Part shown: in pieces, positions 1 to 11,616 of the stretch
Position numbering within the stretch: position 1 is the stretch's first letter
How the letters are laid out: every line of letters starts with the position of its first letter
DNA from: Peribacillus simplex
GTDB taxonomy: Bacteria; Bacillota; Bacilli; Bacillales; DSM-1321
Assembly: GCF_030123325.1 (NCBI RefSeq)
Contig: NZ_CP126106.1
Coordinates: 12,501-76,500, forward strand
DNA length: 64,000 nucleotides
Direction: 5' to 3'
Translations under genes and position numbers: made by a program
Notes under the pieces: generated by a model
The model's input: the letters and a program-made list of their open reading frames with translations, nothing else
The model's database searches: none
What the model was told of the DNA's origin: nothing

Positions 1-38
1 GCGTGAGGTCGATGGTTCGAGTCCATTTAGGCCCACCA
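1..38 (+). tRNA. tRNA-Ile, 3' part only (cut by window edge)
   Basis: This is the T-arm, acceptor strand and CCA of a tRNA-Ile gene. It is identical to the last 38 bases of the complete tRNA-Ile at 18023-18099. The anticodon half and the 16S gene of this operon lie outside the window. Confidence 0.95.
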
Positions 39-54
39 TTCCATTTCCCAAAAC

Positions 55-130
55 GGGGCCTTAGCTCAGCTGGGAGAGCGCCTGCCTTGCACGCAGGAGG
101 TCAGCGGTTCGATCCCGCTAGGCTCCACCA
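55..130 (+). tRNA. tRNA-Ala (TGC)
   Basis: The 76-nt gene folds as a standard cloverleaf with anticodon TGC and an encoded CCA. It lies in the 16S-23S spacer directly after tRNA-Ile, as in several Bacillus rRNA operons. An identical copy is at 18116-18191. Confidence 0.97.
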
Positions 131-234
131 ATGAAACAATCACGTTGTGATTGGGACAGCTTGTTCCTTGAAAACTAGATAATAGATAGAAGGCAATTAA
201 TTTTTTTCAAAGCATCTGTAAGATCTTTTTTAAC

Positions 235-3163
<2,929 letters not shown>

Positions 3164-3230
3164 CAACGCTTTTTAAAAAATGAAATACCTTCTTATTATC
3201 TAGTTTTGAAGGAACAACGTTCCTTACATG

Positions 3231-3346
<116 letters not shown>

Positions 3347-3356
3347 CATTTAAAAA

Positions 3357-3382
3357 GATCAGCCATCCGGCTGGTCTTTTTT
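3357..3382 (+). terminator. Intrinsic terminator of the first rRNA operon
   Basis: GATCAGCC and GGCTGGTC form an 8-bp stem around an ATCC loop, followed by a run of T. It lies 10 nt after 5S and closes the operon. Confidence 0.85.
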
Positions 3383-3426
3383 CGTCGTTCGGGACAAATC
3401 AATTGACCAATTGGATGTTGGAAGGA

Positions 3427-4392
3427 TCAAAAATGGAACCTCTCGGACTTAATCCATTCAAATATTAAAAATGGCACCTTAGCTTGGCTTATTTTAAGAA
3501 ATTGCACAATGCAAGGGTAATCATCATTGGGCATGGTTTTCATCAGTTCTGCCCACCATTCTGTCTCATAACGAGCTATTATGCTAAGGTTATAAGAAAT
3601 CAAATAATGGATTAAAAGTTCAGGTAATGAAAAAGCTGACGAATCTTTATTTAGTGATAGCATGAACTGCCCCTCTGCCAAATTATACCGTATTGGGGAA
3701 GAAGCATTATGAATAGGAATGCCATCAGTTTTTAAATGCAGTGTCCCAGGCACTTCTGAAATACTGTAAGCTTGATTCGTTTTAGCTTTCAAAAATTCTT
3801 CCATCCGACTGCTGGACATTTGATAGCTATCCAATATCGCTGAGGGTAATTGAAAGCCATTCGAAGAGGGTAACAGGGCGACGAAATTTTTTTTGGAAAT
3901 GGACCATGTAAAGTTTTGCATATCCGGGATTTCCTTTATCAGCGTCCCCATGGAAAATTTTTCACCCTCCAGATGCTTGATATGAAATAACTTCTCGGCA
4001 ATGCAGGTGAAAAGTCCGTTCTTTTGCGTTTTCACTTCGTCCTTTAAAAATTCATATTGTTGTTTTTTCTTTTTTCTCGTAGTTACCCCATGGGCAAGCA
4101 TCGAAGTTGATTCCGGATAATTGGGATCGATCGTGAGCAGACAAGCCTTTAACAATTGGGCGAATCCATAAAATGTAAGGATTGGTTGTATGGAAAGTGG
4201 TGCAATGGCAGCCTGATTATAATAAGTTTTAGCATGTTCGAGATGGTAAATAAATGGATAACAATTATCGTAACTTTTTATTTCCGCTTCTGCTATTTTT
4301 TCATGCGTATAACATTTTTGTAAAAAAAGTTGAGAGGAAGATGCGGAAAAAAAAGGTGTATATTTATCGAAATTATCATTGTTTTCAGGCAT
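3427..4392 (-). CDS. yaaC: YaaC family protein, function unknown
   Basis: The 321-residue protein corresponds in position, orientation and approximate size to B. subtilis YaaC, which lies between rrnO and guaB on the opposite strand. I chose the ATG at 4392 (MPENNDNFDK) because GGAGG precedes it by 8 nt; an in-frame ATG 11 codons upstream has no comparable site. No signal peptide, membrane segment or catalytic motif is evident. It is monocistronic, divergent from guaB and convergent with the rRNA operon. The assignment rests mainly on synteny, and I can offer no biochemical role. Confidence 0.8.
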   Translation of the reverse strand: MPENNDNFDKYTPFFSASSSQLFLQKCYTHEKIAEAEIKSYDNCYPFIYHLEHAKTYYNQAAIAPLSIQPILTFYGFAQLLKACLLTIDPNYPESTSMLAHGVTTRKKKKQQYEFLKDEVKTQKNGLFTCIAEKLFHIKHLEGEKFSMGTLIKEIPDMQNFTWSISKKNFVALLPSSNGFQLPSAILDSYQMSSSRMEEFLKAKTNQAYSISEVPGTLHLKTDGIPIHNASSPIRYNLAEGQFMLSLNKDSSAFSLPELLIHYLISYNLSIIARYETEWWAELMKTMPNDDYPCIVQFLKISQAKVPFLIFEWIKSERFHF

Positions 4393-4441
4393 TGCAGCTA
4401 TCCTCCGAATTAATAGAATAATCAAACATTTATTTCTCTTC

Positions 4442-4468
4442 TTGACAGTAGTATGTCCTATTGATAAC
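4442..4468 (+). promoter_or_regulatory. Candidate guaB promoter
   Basis: TTGACA at 4442-4447 is followed by GATAAC at 4463-4468 with a short 15-bp spacer. The -35 is perfect but the -10 is weak, so this is only a candidate. The guaB Shine-Dalgarno AGGAGGGG follows at 4490-4497. Confidence 0.4.
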
Positions 4469-4503
4469 CTACAAATAATATTTTTAAGCAGGAGGGGAAA
4501 ATA

Positions 4504-5967
4504 ATGTGGGAAAATAAATTTGCAAAAGAAGGTTTAACCTTTGATGATGTCCTATTAATTCCAGCGAAATCAGAGGTTTTGCCGAAAGATGTTAACCTTC
4601 AAGTCAACTTAGCTGAAAACTTAAAGCTCAACCTTCCTATCATCAGCGCAGGAATGGATACCGTGACAGAAGCCGAAATGGCAATTGCCATGGCTCGCCA
4701 AGGCGGATTAGGTATCATTCATAAAAATATGTCTATTGAGGCACAAGCTGAACTGGTGGATAAAGTAAAACGTTCAGAAAGCGGTGTTATTACCGATCCA
4801 TTTTTCTTAACGCCAGATCACCAAGTATTTGATGCAGAGCATTTAATGGGTAAATATCGCATTTCGGGTGTTCCTGTAGTCAACAATATAGAGGATCAAA
4901 AACTTGTGGGTATCATTACAAACCGTGATTTGCGATTTATTTCCGATTTTTCCTTGAAGATTTCCAGTGTCATGACTGTAGAGAATCTGGTCACAGCGCC
5001 AGTGGGAACTAACTTGGAACAAGCAGAGAAGATCCTTCAAAAGTACAAAATTGAAAAGCTTCCCCTTGTAGACGATAATGGAGTCCTTAAAGGACTTATT
5101 ACGATCAAGGATATAGAGAAAGTCATTGAGTTCCCGAATTCGGCGAAAGATAAGCAAGGAAGATTACTTGCAGGTGCTGCAGTCGGAGTGACTAAGGATA
5201 CAATGAAGCGTGTGGAAATGCTAGTTAAGTCCCATGTCGATGCAATTGTACTTGATACTGCTCATGGTCATTCAGAAGGCGTCCTTGAAATGGTGAAGGA
5301 AATCCGCGGGACATATCCTGAATTGACGATCATTGCCGGTAATGTGGCAACAGCCGAAGGGACGAAAGCATTGATTGAAGCAGGTGCCGATGTAGTCAAA
5401 GTGGGAATAGGACCAGGGTCAATCTGTACGACAAGGGTTGTAGCTGGTGTAGGTGTTCCACAAATCACGGCAGTCTTCGATTGTGCGACAGAAGCAAGAA
5501 AACATGGTAAAACGATTATCGCTGATGGCGGAATTAAATACTCTGGTGATATTGTTAAAGCCCTGGCAGCAGGCGGACATGCAGTAATGCTTGGCAGTAT
5601 GCTTGCAGGTGTAACTGAAAGCCCAGGCGAAACGGAAATTTTCCAAGGTCGCCGTTTTAAAGTGTATCGGGGTATGGGTTCTGTTGCTGCTATGGAAAAG
5701 GGATCTAAAGATCGTTACTTCCAAGAAGATAACAAGAAATTCGTACCGGAAGGCATCGAAGGTCGCCTTCCATACAAAGGACCTCTTTCAGATACGATTT
5801 TCCAACTGATTGGCGGCATTCGTTCAGGTATGGGATATTGCGGTACAGCCACATTGGAAGAGTTGAGAGAAAACTCCCAATTTGTTAAAATGACCGGTGC
5901 CGGGTTAAGGGAGAGCCATCCTCATGATGTCCAAATTACCAAAGAAGCACCGAACTACTCAATGTAA
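4504..5967 (+). CDS. guaB: IMP dehydrogenase
   Basis: GuaB oxidises IMP to XMP with NAD+, the first committed step of GMP synthesis in the cytosol. The 487-residue length is typical. The TIM barrel is split by a CBS-domain pair at about residues 95-210. The catalytic loop GPGSICTT carries the nucleophile Cys308, and the flap region around YRGMGSVAAMEKGSKDRYF is present. AGGAGGGG precedes the ATG by 6 nt. The gene stands alone between divergent yaaC and a strong terminator. Identity is secure from sequence and synteny. Confidence 0.98.
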   Translation: MWENKFAKEGLTFDDVLLIPAKSEVLPKDVNLQVNLAENLKLNLPIISAGMDTVTEAEMAIAMARQGGLGIIHKNMSIEAQAELVDKVKRSESGVITDPFFLTPDHQVFDAEHLMGKYRISGVPVVNNIEDQKLVGIITNRDLRFISDFSLKISSVMTVENLVTAPVGTNLEQAEKILQKYKIEKLPLVDDNGVLKGLITIKDIEKVIEFPNSAKDKQGRLLAGAAVGVTKDTMKRVEMLVKSHVDAIVLDTAHGHSEGVLEMVKEIRGTYPELTIIAGNVATAEGTKALIEAGADVVKVGIGPGSICTTRVVAGVGVPQITAVFDCATEARKHGKTIIADGGIKYSGDIVKALAAGGHAVMLGSMLAGVTESPGETEIFQGRRFKVYRGMGSVAAMEKGSKDRYFQEDNKKFVPEGIEGRLPYKGPLSDTIFQLIGGIRSGMGYCGTATLEELRENSQFVKMTGAGLRESHPHDVQITKEAPNYSM

Positions 5968-6005
5968 TGAATTTAACATATAATTGTCATTAAAATTTAT
6001 TGTTA

Positions 6006-6046
6006 AAATAGACAGAGTCTGCGATTACTCTGTCTATTTTTTTTAT
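6006..6046 (+). terminator. Intrinsic terminator after guaB
   Basis: AAAATAGACAGAGT and ACTCTGTCTATTTT form a long perfect stem around a 7-nt loop, followed by a T-run. Confidence 0.9.
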
Positions 6047-6140
6047 TTTTTCTGTGATAAACTAGACAAGGTGTCAAGGGAATTACATAAAGTTTCTTCT
6101 TTGTTATAGAGATTAGCTTAAAAGTTGGAGGTATTGGAAA

Positions 6141-7460
6141 TTGAAAAAAATCAGCAAGATGACCCTCATTTTCACTTTTGTTTTTGTTCTTGTAATGTCG
6201 CAATTTGCCTATCAACCGGGGGAAGCTGTTGCTGAATCTGATAATTTAGGTTTAAAAGCAGAAGCAGCCATCATCATTGATGGTGAAACAGGACAAATCG
6301 TATATGAAAAGAATGCCGATAAAGTATTAGGAATTGCATCCATGTCTAAAATGATGACCGAGTACATCATTATGGAGTCAATTGAAAATGGGAAAATCAG
6401 TTGGGATCAAAAAGTTAAAATAAATAAATACGTACATGACCTTTCAAAAGCACCCAATTTATCGAATGTTGGGTTAACGGAAGGTGAAGATTATACAGTT
6501 AAGGAACTATATCAAGCTATGGCCGTCTATTCCGGAAATGCGGCAACAGTAGCTTTAGCACAGTTGGTTTCCGGAAGTGAAAAGAGCTTCGTTAAGTTAA
6601 TGAATGAAAAAGCAAAGGAATTAGGCTTGAAACACCATAAATTCGTTAATGCCAGCGGTTTGAATAACTCCGATTTATTAGGACAATATCCTTCCGGCAA
6701 TGAAGATAGTGAAAATATCATGACAGCAAAAGATACTGCCCTTCTTGCTTATCGTTTAATCAACGATTATCCGGAAGTGTTAAAAATCGCCAGCATTCCT
6801 AAATTGAAGTTCCGCGATGGAAAGGAATATCCGAACTTCAACTGGATGTTGCCAGGTCTGATATTTGAATATAAAGGCGTAGATGGACTGAAAACGGGAT
6901 CTACCGACTTTGCCGGTTATGGACATACAGGGACGGTTATCCGGGACGGTCAGCGCTATATCACGGTGGTTATGAAGTCCACTAATAAAAACGAACGTTT
7001 TGCAGATAGCACTAAGCTCATGAACTATGCGTATGCAACCTTTAAAAAGGAAAAAGTCCTTCCAGCCAATTACCAGGTGAAAGGGAAAGAAACACTTTCA
7101 GTAGTAAAAGGCAAGGAAAAAAACGTTAAGATCCAATCTGAAAAAGCAATCGAGCTACTTGTTGAAAATGGTGAGAAAGATAACTATAAAACAGATTTAG
7201 TGATCGATAAAAACAAATTGAATGATGATGGCAAGCTTACTGCACCAATCAAAAAAGGTGAAAAGCTGGGTTACATCACAGTCACTCCTAAAAAAGGAGA
7301 AGATTACGGATACATTAACGGCGATCCGGTTAAGGTTAACGTCGTAGCTGCTGAATCTGTTGAAAAGGCAAACTGGTTCGTATTATCAATGCGAGCGGTT
7401 GGCGGATTCTTTGGTGACGTATGGAGCAGTGTAGCTTCTACTGTTAAAGGCTGGTTTTAA
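6141..7460 (+). CDS. dacA: D-alanyl-D-alanine carboxypeptidase (PBP5)
   Basis: DacA removes the terminal D-Ala from peptidoglycan pentapeptides at the outer face of the membrane. The 439-residue precursor has a signal peptide (about residues 1-31, cleavage near GEAVAES). The three penicillin-binding motifs are present: SxxK as SMSK at 67-70, SGN in YSGNAAT, and KTG in LKTGSTD. A C-terminal amphipathic helix (NWFVLSMRAVGGFFGDVW) matches the membrane anchor of PBP5. Translation starts at TTG 6141 after GGAGG at 6127-6131. In B. subtilis pdxS-pdxT follow; here the serS T-box follows directly. Confidence 0.97.
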   Translation: MKKISKMTLIFTFVFVLVMSQFAYQPGEAVAESDNLGLKAEAAIIIDGETGQIVYEKNADKVLGIASMSKMMTEYIIMESIENGKISWDQKVKINKYVHDLSKAPNLSNVGLTEGEDYTVKELYQAMAVYSGNAATVALAQLVSGSEKSFVKLMNEKAKELGLKHHKFVNASGLNNSDLLGQYPSGNEDSENIMTAKDTALLAYRLINDYPEVLKIASIPKLKFRDGKEYPNFNWMLPGLIFEYKGVDGLKTGSTDFAGYGHTGTVIRDGQRYITVVMKSTNKNERFADSTKLMNYAYATFKKEKVLPANYQVKGKETLSVVKGKEKNVKIQSEKAIELLVENGEKDNYKTDLVIDKNKLNDDGKLTAPIKKGEKLGYITVTPKKGEDYGYINGDPVKVNVVAAESVEKANWFVLSMRAVGGFFGDVWSSVASTVKGWF

Positions 7461-7534
7461 GTTTCGCGTATAAAACGGTTGCGAAATGTATAAAATTATA
7501 GTACATTATGGAAAACAATCTGATTATATAAGAA

Positions 7535-7777
7535 AGCAATGACAGGAAATAGTAACAAGTATTTCTTTCTATAGAGAGCCGATGGCTGGTGGAAATCGGT
7601 GTGAGAGTTTTGTGAATCCCTCCTGGAGCAGAGTATGGAAAGCCTTTTGGGTCAGTAAATACTTTCGGTTAAAAGCCGTTATCGAGATAAGTGGTAGGCG
7701 TTTTTCATAGGCCTTCAACTAGGGTGGCAACGCGGGTTAACTCTCGTCCCTTCTTCAGGGGACGGGAGTTTTTTGCG
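7535..7777 (+). promoter_or_regulatory. T-box leader of serS (serine specifier)
   Basis: The conserved T-box AGGGTGGCAACGCGGG lies at 7721-7736 and is followed by a terminator (CTCTCGTCCC...GGACGGGAG plus T-run, 7741-7776). In stem I the triplet TCC at 7617-7619, after GAA, is the likely specifier, giving serine control by uncharged tRNA-Ser(GGA). A candidate promoter TTGCGA-17-TACATT is at 7479-7507. The 5' boundary is approximate. Confidence 0.93.
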
Positions 7778-7817
7778 TTCTTTGATAAATCATCAAATTA
7801 TTAAGGAGGAACTGAAA

Positions 7818-9095
7818 ATGTTGGATTTGAAATATGTAAGAAATAATTTTGAAGAAGTGAAGCGTGTATTGCAATTTAGAGGGGAAGATTTGACCGATTT
7901 AGGTAAATTCGAGGAACTGGATGTAAAGCGTCGGACTTTGATTGCCGATACGGAAAAGTTGAAAAGCCAAAGAAATGAAGTTTCGCAGCAAGTGGCCGTA
8001 TTGAAACGGGAAAAAAAGGATGCAGATCAGTTGATTGCCCAAATGCGTGAAGTTGGTGACCGTATCAAAGGGTTCGATGATGAACTTCGTGAAGTGGAAG
8101 CCCAGTTAGAAACATTACTTCTTTCCATTCCGAATATTCCGCATGATAGTGTGCCTGTTGGTGAGACGGAAGACGATAATGTCGAAATTCGTAAATGGGG
8201 AGAGTTACCGGAATTCAAGTTTGAACCGAAACCACACTGGGATGTAGCTGGAGATCTAGGCATCCTGGATTTTGAACGGGCAGCAAAAGTGACCGGAAGC
8301 CGATTTGTATTTTATAGGGGGCTTGGTGCTAGATTAGAGCGTGCTTTAATTAGCTTTATGTTGGACCTTCATGTTGAGGAACACGGATATGAAGAAATGC
8401 TGCCGCCATATATGGTGAACCGTGCAAGCATGACTGGCACAGGTCAATTGCCAAAATTCGAAGAGGATGCTTTCCGTATCGAAAGTGATGATTACTTCTT
8501 AATTCCTACAGCTGAGGTCCCGGTGACAAACTTCCATCGTGATGAAATCATGAGCACGGACGATCTGCCGATAAGCTATGCGGCATACAGCGCTTCATTC
8601 CGTTCAGAGGCAGGGTCTGCTGGTCGTGATACCCGCGGGTTAATTCGTCAGCACCAGTTCAATAAAGTTGAACTAGTGAAGTTCGTGAAGCCGGAAGATT
8701 CTTATGCAGAGTTGGAGAACCTCACTGGGCATGCCGAAAAGGTCCTTCAATTGCTAGGCCTTCCATACCGGGTGCTGAGCATGTGTACGGGAGATCTTGG
8801 ATTCACTGCTGCTAAAAAGTATGATATCGAGGTTTGGATTCCGAGTTATGGAACGTACCGAGAAATTTCTTCTTGCAGTAACTTTGAAGCATTCCAGGCT
8901 AGACGGGCCAATATCCGCTTCAGACGTGATGCAAAAGGCAAACCGGAACACGTCCATACTCTTAATGGATCAGGTCTGGCAATCGGCCGTACAGTCGCTG
9001 CCCTTTTGGAAAATTATCAGCAGGAAGATGGCAGTGTTATCATTCCTGAAGTATTACGTCCATATATGCGCGGTGTGGAAGTCATTAAACCGTAA
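7818..9095 (+). CDS. serS: Seryl-tRNA synthetase
   Basis: SerS charges tRNA-Ser (and tRNA-Sec where present) with serine in the cytosol. The 425-residue protein starts at ATG 7818 (MLDLKYVRNN), 7 nt after AGGAGGA. An in-frame ATG further upstream overlaps the T-box terminator and is rejected. The N-terminal coiled-coil arm spans about residues 30-100. Class II motif 2 is at FRSEAGSAGRDTRGLIRQHQF and motif 3 at GSGLAIGRTVAALLENYQ. The upstream T-box shows regulation by serine starvation. A terminator follows and tRNA-Ser lies 131 bp downstream. Confidence 0.98.
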   Translation: MLDLKYVRNNFEEVKRVLQFRGEDLTDLGKFEELDVKRRTLIADTEKLKSQRNEVSQQVAVLKREKKDADQLIAQMREVGDRIKGFDDELREVEAQLETLLLSIPNIPHDSVPVGETEDDNVEIRKWGELPEFKFEPKPHWDVAGDLGILDFERAAKVTGSRFVFYRGLGARLERALISFMLDLHVEEHGYEEMLPPYMVNRASMTGTGQLPKFEEDAFRIESDDYFLIPTAEVPVTNFHRDEIMSTDDLPISYAAYSASFRSEAGSAGRDTRGLIRQHQFNKVELVKFVKPEDSYAELENLTGHAEKVLQLLGLPYRVLSMCTGDLGFTAAKKYDIEVWIPSYGTYREISSCSNFEAFQARRANIRFRRDAKGKPEHVHTLNGSGLAIGRTVAALLENYQQEDGSVIIPEVLRPYMRGVEVIKP

Positions 9096-9099
9096 GTTA

Positions 9100-9143
9100 A
9101 AAGGAATCAGCTTCTGATTAAAGAGGCTGATTCTCCTTTTTAT
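9100..9143 (+). terminator. Intrinsic terminator after serS
   Basis: AAGGAATCAGC and GCTGATTCTCCTT pair around an AT-rich loop, followed by TTTTTAT. Confidence 0.8.
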
Positions 9144-9182
9144 CAAAGTTTGAAATTATTTTAAAAAAACTTTATAGAGGGC

Positions 9183-9211
9183 TTGACTTTAATTTTAATT
9201 CCATGTAATAT
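9183..9211 (+). promoter_or_regulatory. Promoter of tRNA-Ser
   Basis: TTGACT (9183-9188) and TAATAT (9206-9211) are separated by 17 bp, 15 bp before the tRNA 5' end. Confidence 0.65.
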
Positions 9212-9226
9212 AATAAATGTTGATAC

Positions 9227-9319
9227 GGAGGTATACCCAAGTCCGGCTGAAGGGATCGGTCTTGAAAACCGACAGGGGAGTCAAATCCCGCGGGGGTTCG
9301 AATCCCTCTACCTCCTCCA
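9227..9319 (+). tRNA. tRNA-Ser (TGA)
   Basis: This 93-nt class II tRNA has a long variable arm, anticodon TGA in GGTCTTGAAAACC, acceptor stem GGAGGTA/TACCTCC and an encoded CCA. Its position after serS matches trnSL-Ser1 of B. subtilis. Confidence 0.97.
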
Positions 9320-9359
9320 TAACTTATTAATAACCACAGCGCATAAATTGGATATCGAT

Positions 9360-9391
9360 AAAATCCGTTACAGATATGTAACGGATTTTTT
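9360..9391 (+). terminator. Terminator of tRNA-Ser
   Basis: AAAATCCGTTAC and GTAACGGATTTTT form a perfect stem with loop AGATAT, ending in T. Confidence 0.85.
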
Positions 9392-9407
9392 GTTTTCTAA
9401 TATATTA

Positions 9408-9438
9408 AAAAACCACCGGATAACCGGTGGTTTTTTTG
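9408..9438 (-). terminator. Terminator of dgk-dck (works in both directions)
   Basis: AAAACCACCGG-ATAA-CCGGTGGTTTT is a perfect palindromic stem flanked by A- and T-runs. It sits just beyond the dck stop on the minus strand. Confidence 0.85.
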
Positions 9439-9440
9439 TT

Positions 9441-10112
9441 TTACACATTTCGCAATAACTTGGTTTGCTCCATATATTCGGCAATCCTTTTTATAAGAGG
9501 TTCGATGCTTGCTTCATCCTGCATAAGGTCGTATTCGTTTATATTTAACCGAAGGACAGGGCAGGCGTTGAATTGATCGATCCATTCTTCGTAACGGCCG
9601 TGCATTTCCTGCCAATATTCAATTGGGGTATGCTGTTCCATTGGACGGCCACGCTCTTGGATCCGGTAGAGGATATCATCCAGTGAGCCTTCGAGATAGA
9701 TAAGTAAATCAGGGTGCGGGAAGTATGGCGTCATTACCATGGCGTTGAAAAGGCTTGTATAAGTTTCGTAGTCCACATCATTCATCGTGCCTTTTTCATA
9801 ATGCATTTTTGCAAATATCCCGGTGTCTTCATAAATGGAACGGTCTTGGATAAAACCGCCGCCATATTCGAAGATTTTTTTTTGCTCTTTAAAACGTTCA
9901 GCGAGGAAATAGATTTGCAGGTGGAAACTCCAACGATTAAAATCATCGTAAAACTTATCCAGATAGGGGTTCGTATCAACCTTTTCAAAGGATGTCCTGA
10001 ATTGAAGGGCATTGGCTAAAGCATTGGTCATGGTCGATTTTCCTACGCCAACCGTCCCTGCTATCGTAATGACAGCGTTGTTTGGAATATTATATTTCTT
10101 TCGTAAGTTCAT
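9441..10112 (-). CDS. dck: Deoxyadenosine/deoxycytidine kinase
   Basis: Dck phosphorylates deoxyadenosine and deoxycytidine to their 5'-monophosphates in nucleoside salvage. The 223-residue protein has a P-loop GTVGVGKST (residues 19-27), the DRS motif in QDRSIYEDTGIF, and an arginine-rich lid (RIQERGRP), all typical of the dNK family. It overlaps the 3' end of dgk by 23 nt, so the two are co-transcribed and probably translationally coupled. It terminates at the palindrome 9408-9438. The split of substrates between the paralogues is taken from the B. subtilis pair in the same order. Confidence 0.93.
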   Translation of the reverse strand: MNLRKKYNIPNNAVITIAGTVGVGKSTMTNALANALQFRTSFEKVDTNPYLDKFYDDFNRWSFHLQIYFLAERFKEQKKIFEYGGGFIQDRSIYEDTGIFAKMHYEKGTMNDVDYETYTSLFNAMVMTPYFPHPDLLIYLEGSLDDILYRIQERGRPMEQHTPIEYWQEMHGRYEEWIDQFNACPVLRLNINEYDLMQDEASIEPLIKRIAEYMEQTKLLRNV

Positions 10113-10749
10113 TTGACTTTACTCCTTTGTGCAGGGCATTCTCTATTTTGCTGATTATCGTTTTCAAATCATCCTTGTTCCCGACAAAATCCAGCTCATC
10201 TCCGTTGAATGTAAGAACAGGTATGTCGGGGTGCTGTTTCTCAAATGCTTCCATGAATGTTCGATAATCCGCGGATAACTGCTCTAAATAAATGGAGGAT
10301 ATATTTTTTTCGAATTCACGACCTCTTTTACCGATTCGGGAGATAAGAGTATCAAGACTTGCATTTAAATAAATCACCATATTAGGTTTAGGCATATCCC
10401 GTGTTAAAATATTGAATATTTCAAGGTATTTATTGTATTGTCCGTTCTTTAACGTTCGTTCAGCAAATATCAAGTTCTTGAATATATGGTAATCAGCCAC
10501 CACGGCTTGTTTATTAGTAAGATACTTTTTTTCGATATCTTCCAATTGTTTATACCGGTTACACAGAAAAAACATTTCTGTTTGAAAGCTCCACTCATCA
10601 ATATCTTTATAGAATTTCCCGAGAAATGGATTCTCATCTACAATTTCCTTCAATAATGAAATTTGAAAATGATCTGCGATAACTTTTGCAAGTGATGTTT
10701 TTCCCACGCCGATTGGACCTTCGACGGTGATAAATGGGGTGGATTTCAT
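10090..10749 (-). CDS. dgk: Deoxyguanosine kinase
   Basis: Dgk phosphorylates deoxyguanosine to dGMP, a partner salvage enzyme of Dck. The 219-residue protein carries the P-loop GPIGVGKTS (residues 11-19), the family motif ADYHIFKNLIFA in place of the DRS form, and the lid RIGKRGREFE. AAGGAGG lies 8 nt before the ATG at 10749. It is the first gene of a two-gene minus-strand operon. In B. subtilis yaaH lies next on the upstream side; no such gene is present here. Confidence 0.93.
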   Translation of the reverse strand: MKSTPFITVEGPIGVGKTSLAKVIADHFQISLLKEIVDENPFLGKFYKDIDEWSFQTEMFFLCNRYKQLEDIEKKYLTNKQAVVADYHIFKNLIFAERTLKNGQYNKYLEIFNILTRDMPKPNMVIYLNASLDTLISRIGKRGREFEKNISSIYLEQLSADYRTFMEAFEKQHPDIPVLTFNGDELDFVGNKDDLKTIISKIENALHKGVKSNELTKEI

Positions 10750-10816
10750 CCAATCTGTCCTCCTTCATGAGGTATCAAGCTGAAATTCCCGGTTATTAGG
10801 TTTTTCGCCAAGAGAT

Positions 10817-10825
10817 ATTGTATCA
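10817..10825 (-). promoter_or_regulatory. Possible extended -10 promoter of dgk-dck
   Basis: On the minus strand TGATACAAT reads as an extended -10 element about 70 bp before dgk. No good -35 is seen, so the call is weak. Confidence 0.35.
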
Positions 10826-10930
10826 CAGACTTGGGACTTTAGTGACATTTTTGTCAGGTTGATAAAGAAAGAGAATGAAAGAGTGTTCATTGGGGGTGGT
10901 ATGTAGGTTAGTGCCTTTTCGATTGAATGC

Positions 10931-11476
10931 TTAAAAGTCTTCACCTTCTTTAATGGATGCCTTGAGAACATGGTTCATCATCTTTAATGCGTAATGATTA
11001 TCTTCCTTTGATGCAGAAGCGATGCAATCCTTCGGAATCCATAATTTATATTCCCGCATATAGGCATCATTGGCTGTGAATAGCACGCAGATGTTGCCAG
11101 CTATGCCAGTAATGATCAGGGTTTCCACGTTTAATCGTTTAAGTAGTGTATTGAGTGCCGTCCCATAAAATGCGGAATGTTTCGGCTTGATGAGAAAAAA
11201 TTCGTCCGGTTGAGGTTTTATCCTTTCGATTAATGAGGCATTTCCTTCATTTTTACATCTACTAATAATTTTATCGAAGTCAGCTTGCCATAAATCATAA
11301 TGGTCGTTTATATAAATGATTGGAAAACCTTTTACTTTCATTTGCTTTTTTATTTTCAAAATCGGGTCGACGATAAGTTTCGTATGTTCAAGGAGCATAT
11401 TTCCGTATTTGAAATCAAAATCATTGATCATATCAATGATAAGCAAAGCAAAAGAAGGTGAGTCAGGTCGATTCAT
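10931..11476 (-). CDS. yaaI: Isochorismatase-family cysteine hydrolase (YaaI-like)
   Basis: The 181-residue protein has the cysteine-hydrolase triad pattern: Asp15 in LLIIDMINDF, a Lys at 97 or 99 in LIKPKHSAF, and Cys120 in GIAGNICVLFTA. Members of this family hydrolyse isochorismate, nicotinamide or related amides; the substrate here cannot be read from sequence. I start it at ATG 11476 (MNRPDSPSFA) because AGGAGG lies 7 nt upstream; a longer form has no such site. It is divergent from tadA, as yaaI is in B. subtilis, which supports the name. Confidence 0.85.
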   Translation of the reverse strand: MNRPDSPSFALLIIDMINDFDFKYGNMLLEHTKLIVDPILKIKKQMKVKGFPIIYINDHYDLWQADFDKIISRCKNEGNASLIERIKPQPDEFFLIKPKHSAFYGTALNTLLKRLNVETLIITGIAGNICVLFTANDAYMREYKLWIPKDCIASASKEDNHYALKMMNHVLKASIKEGEDF

Positions 11477-11616
11477 GGTATATCCTCCTGTATTGTGAGA
11501 ATTTACTTGCAGCACGTATGCCTCATGCGTTACTATTCTTTAGAATAAGTAGTATGACCTTTATTTTTGTCTTATATTTGTCTGTTTACTCCTACTTAAT
11601 ATGAGGGGGTTTTTTT

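Noticed and set aside
9183..9458. Plus-strand frame across tRNA-Ser and its terminators
   Set aside because: It reads through a tRNA and two terminators and has no ribosome site.
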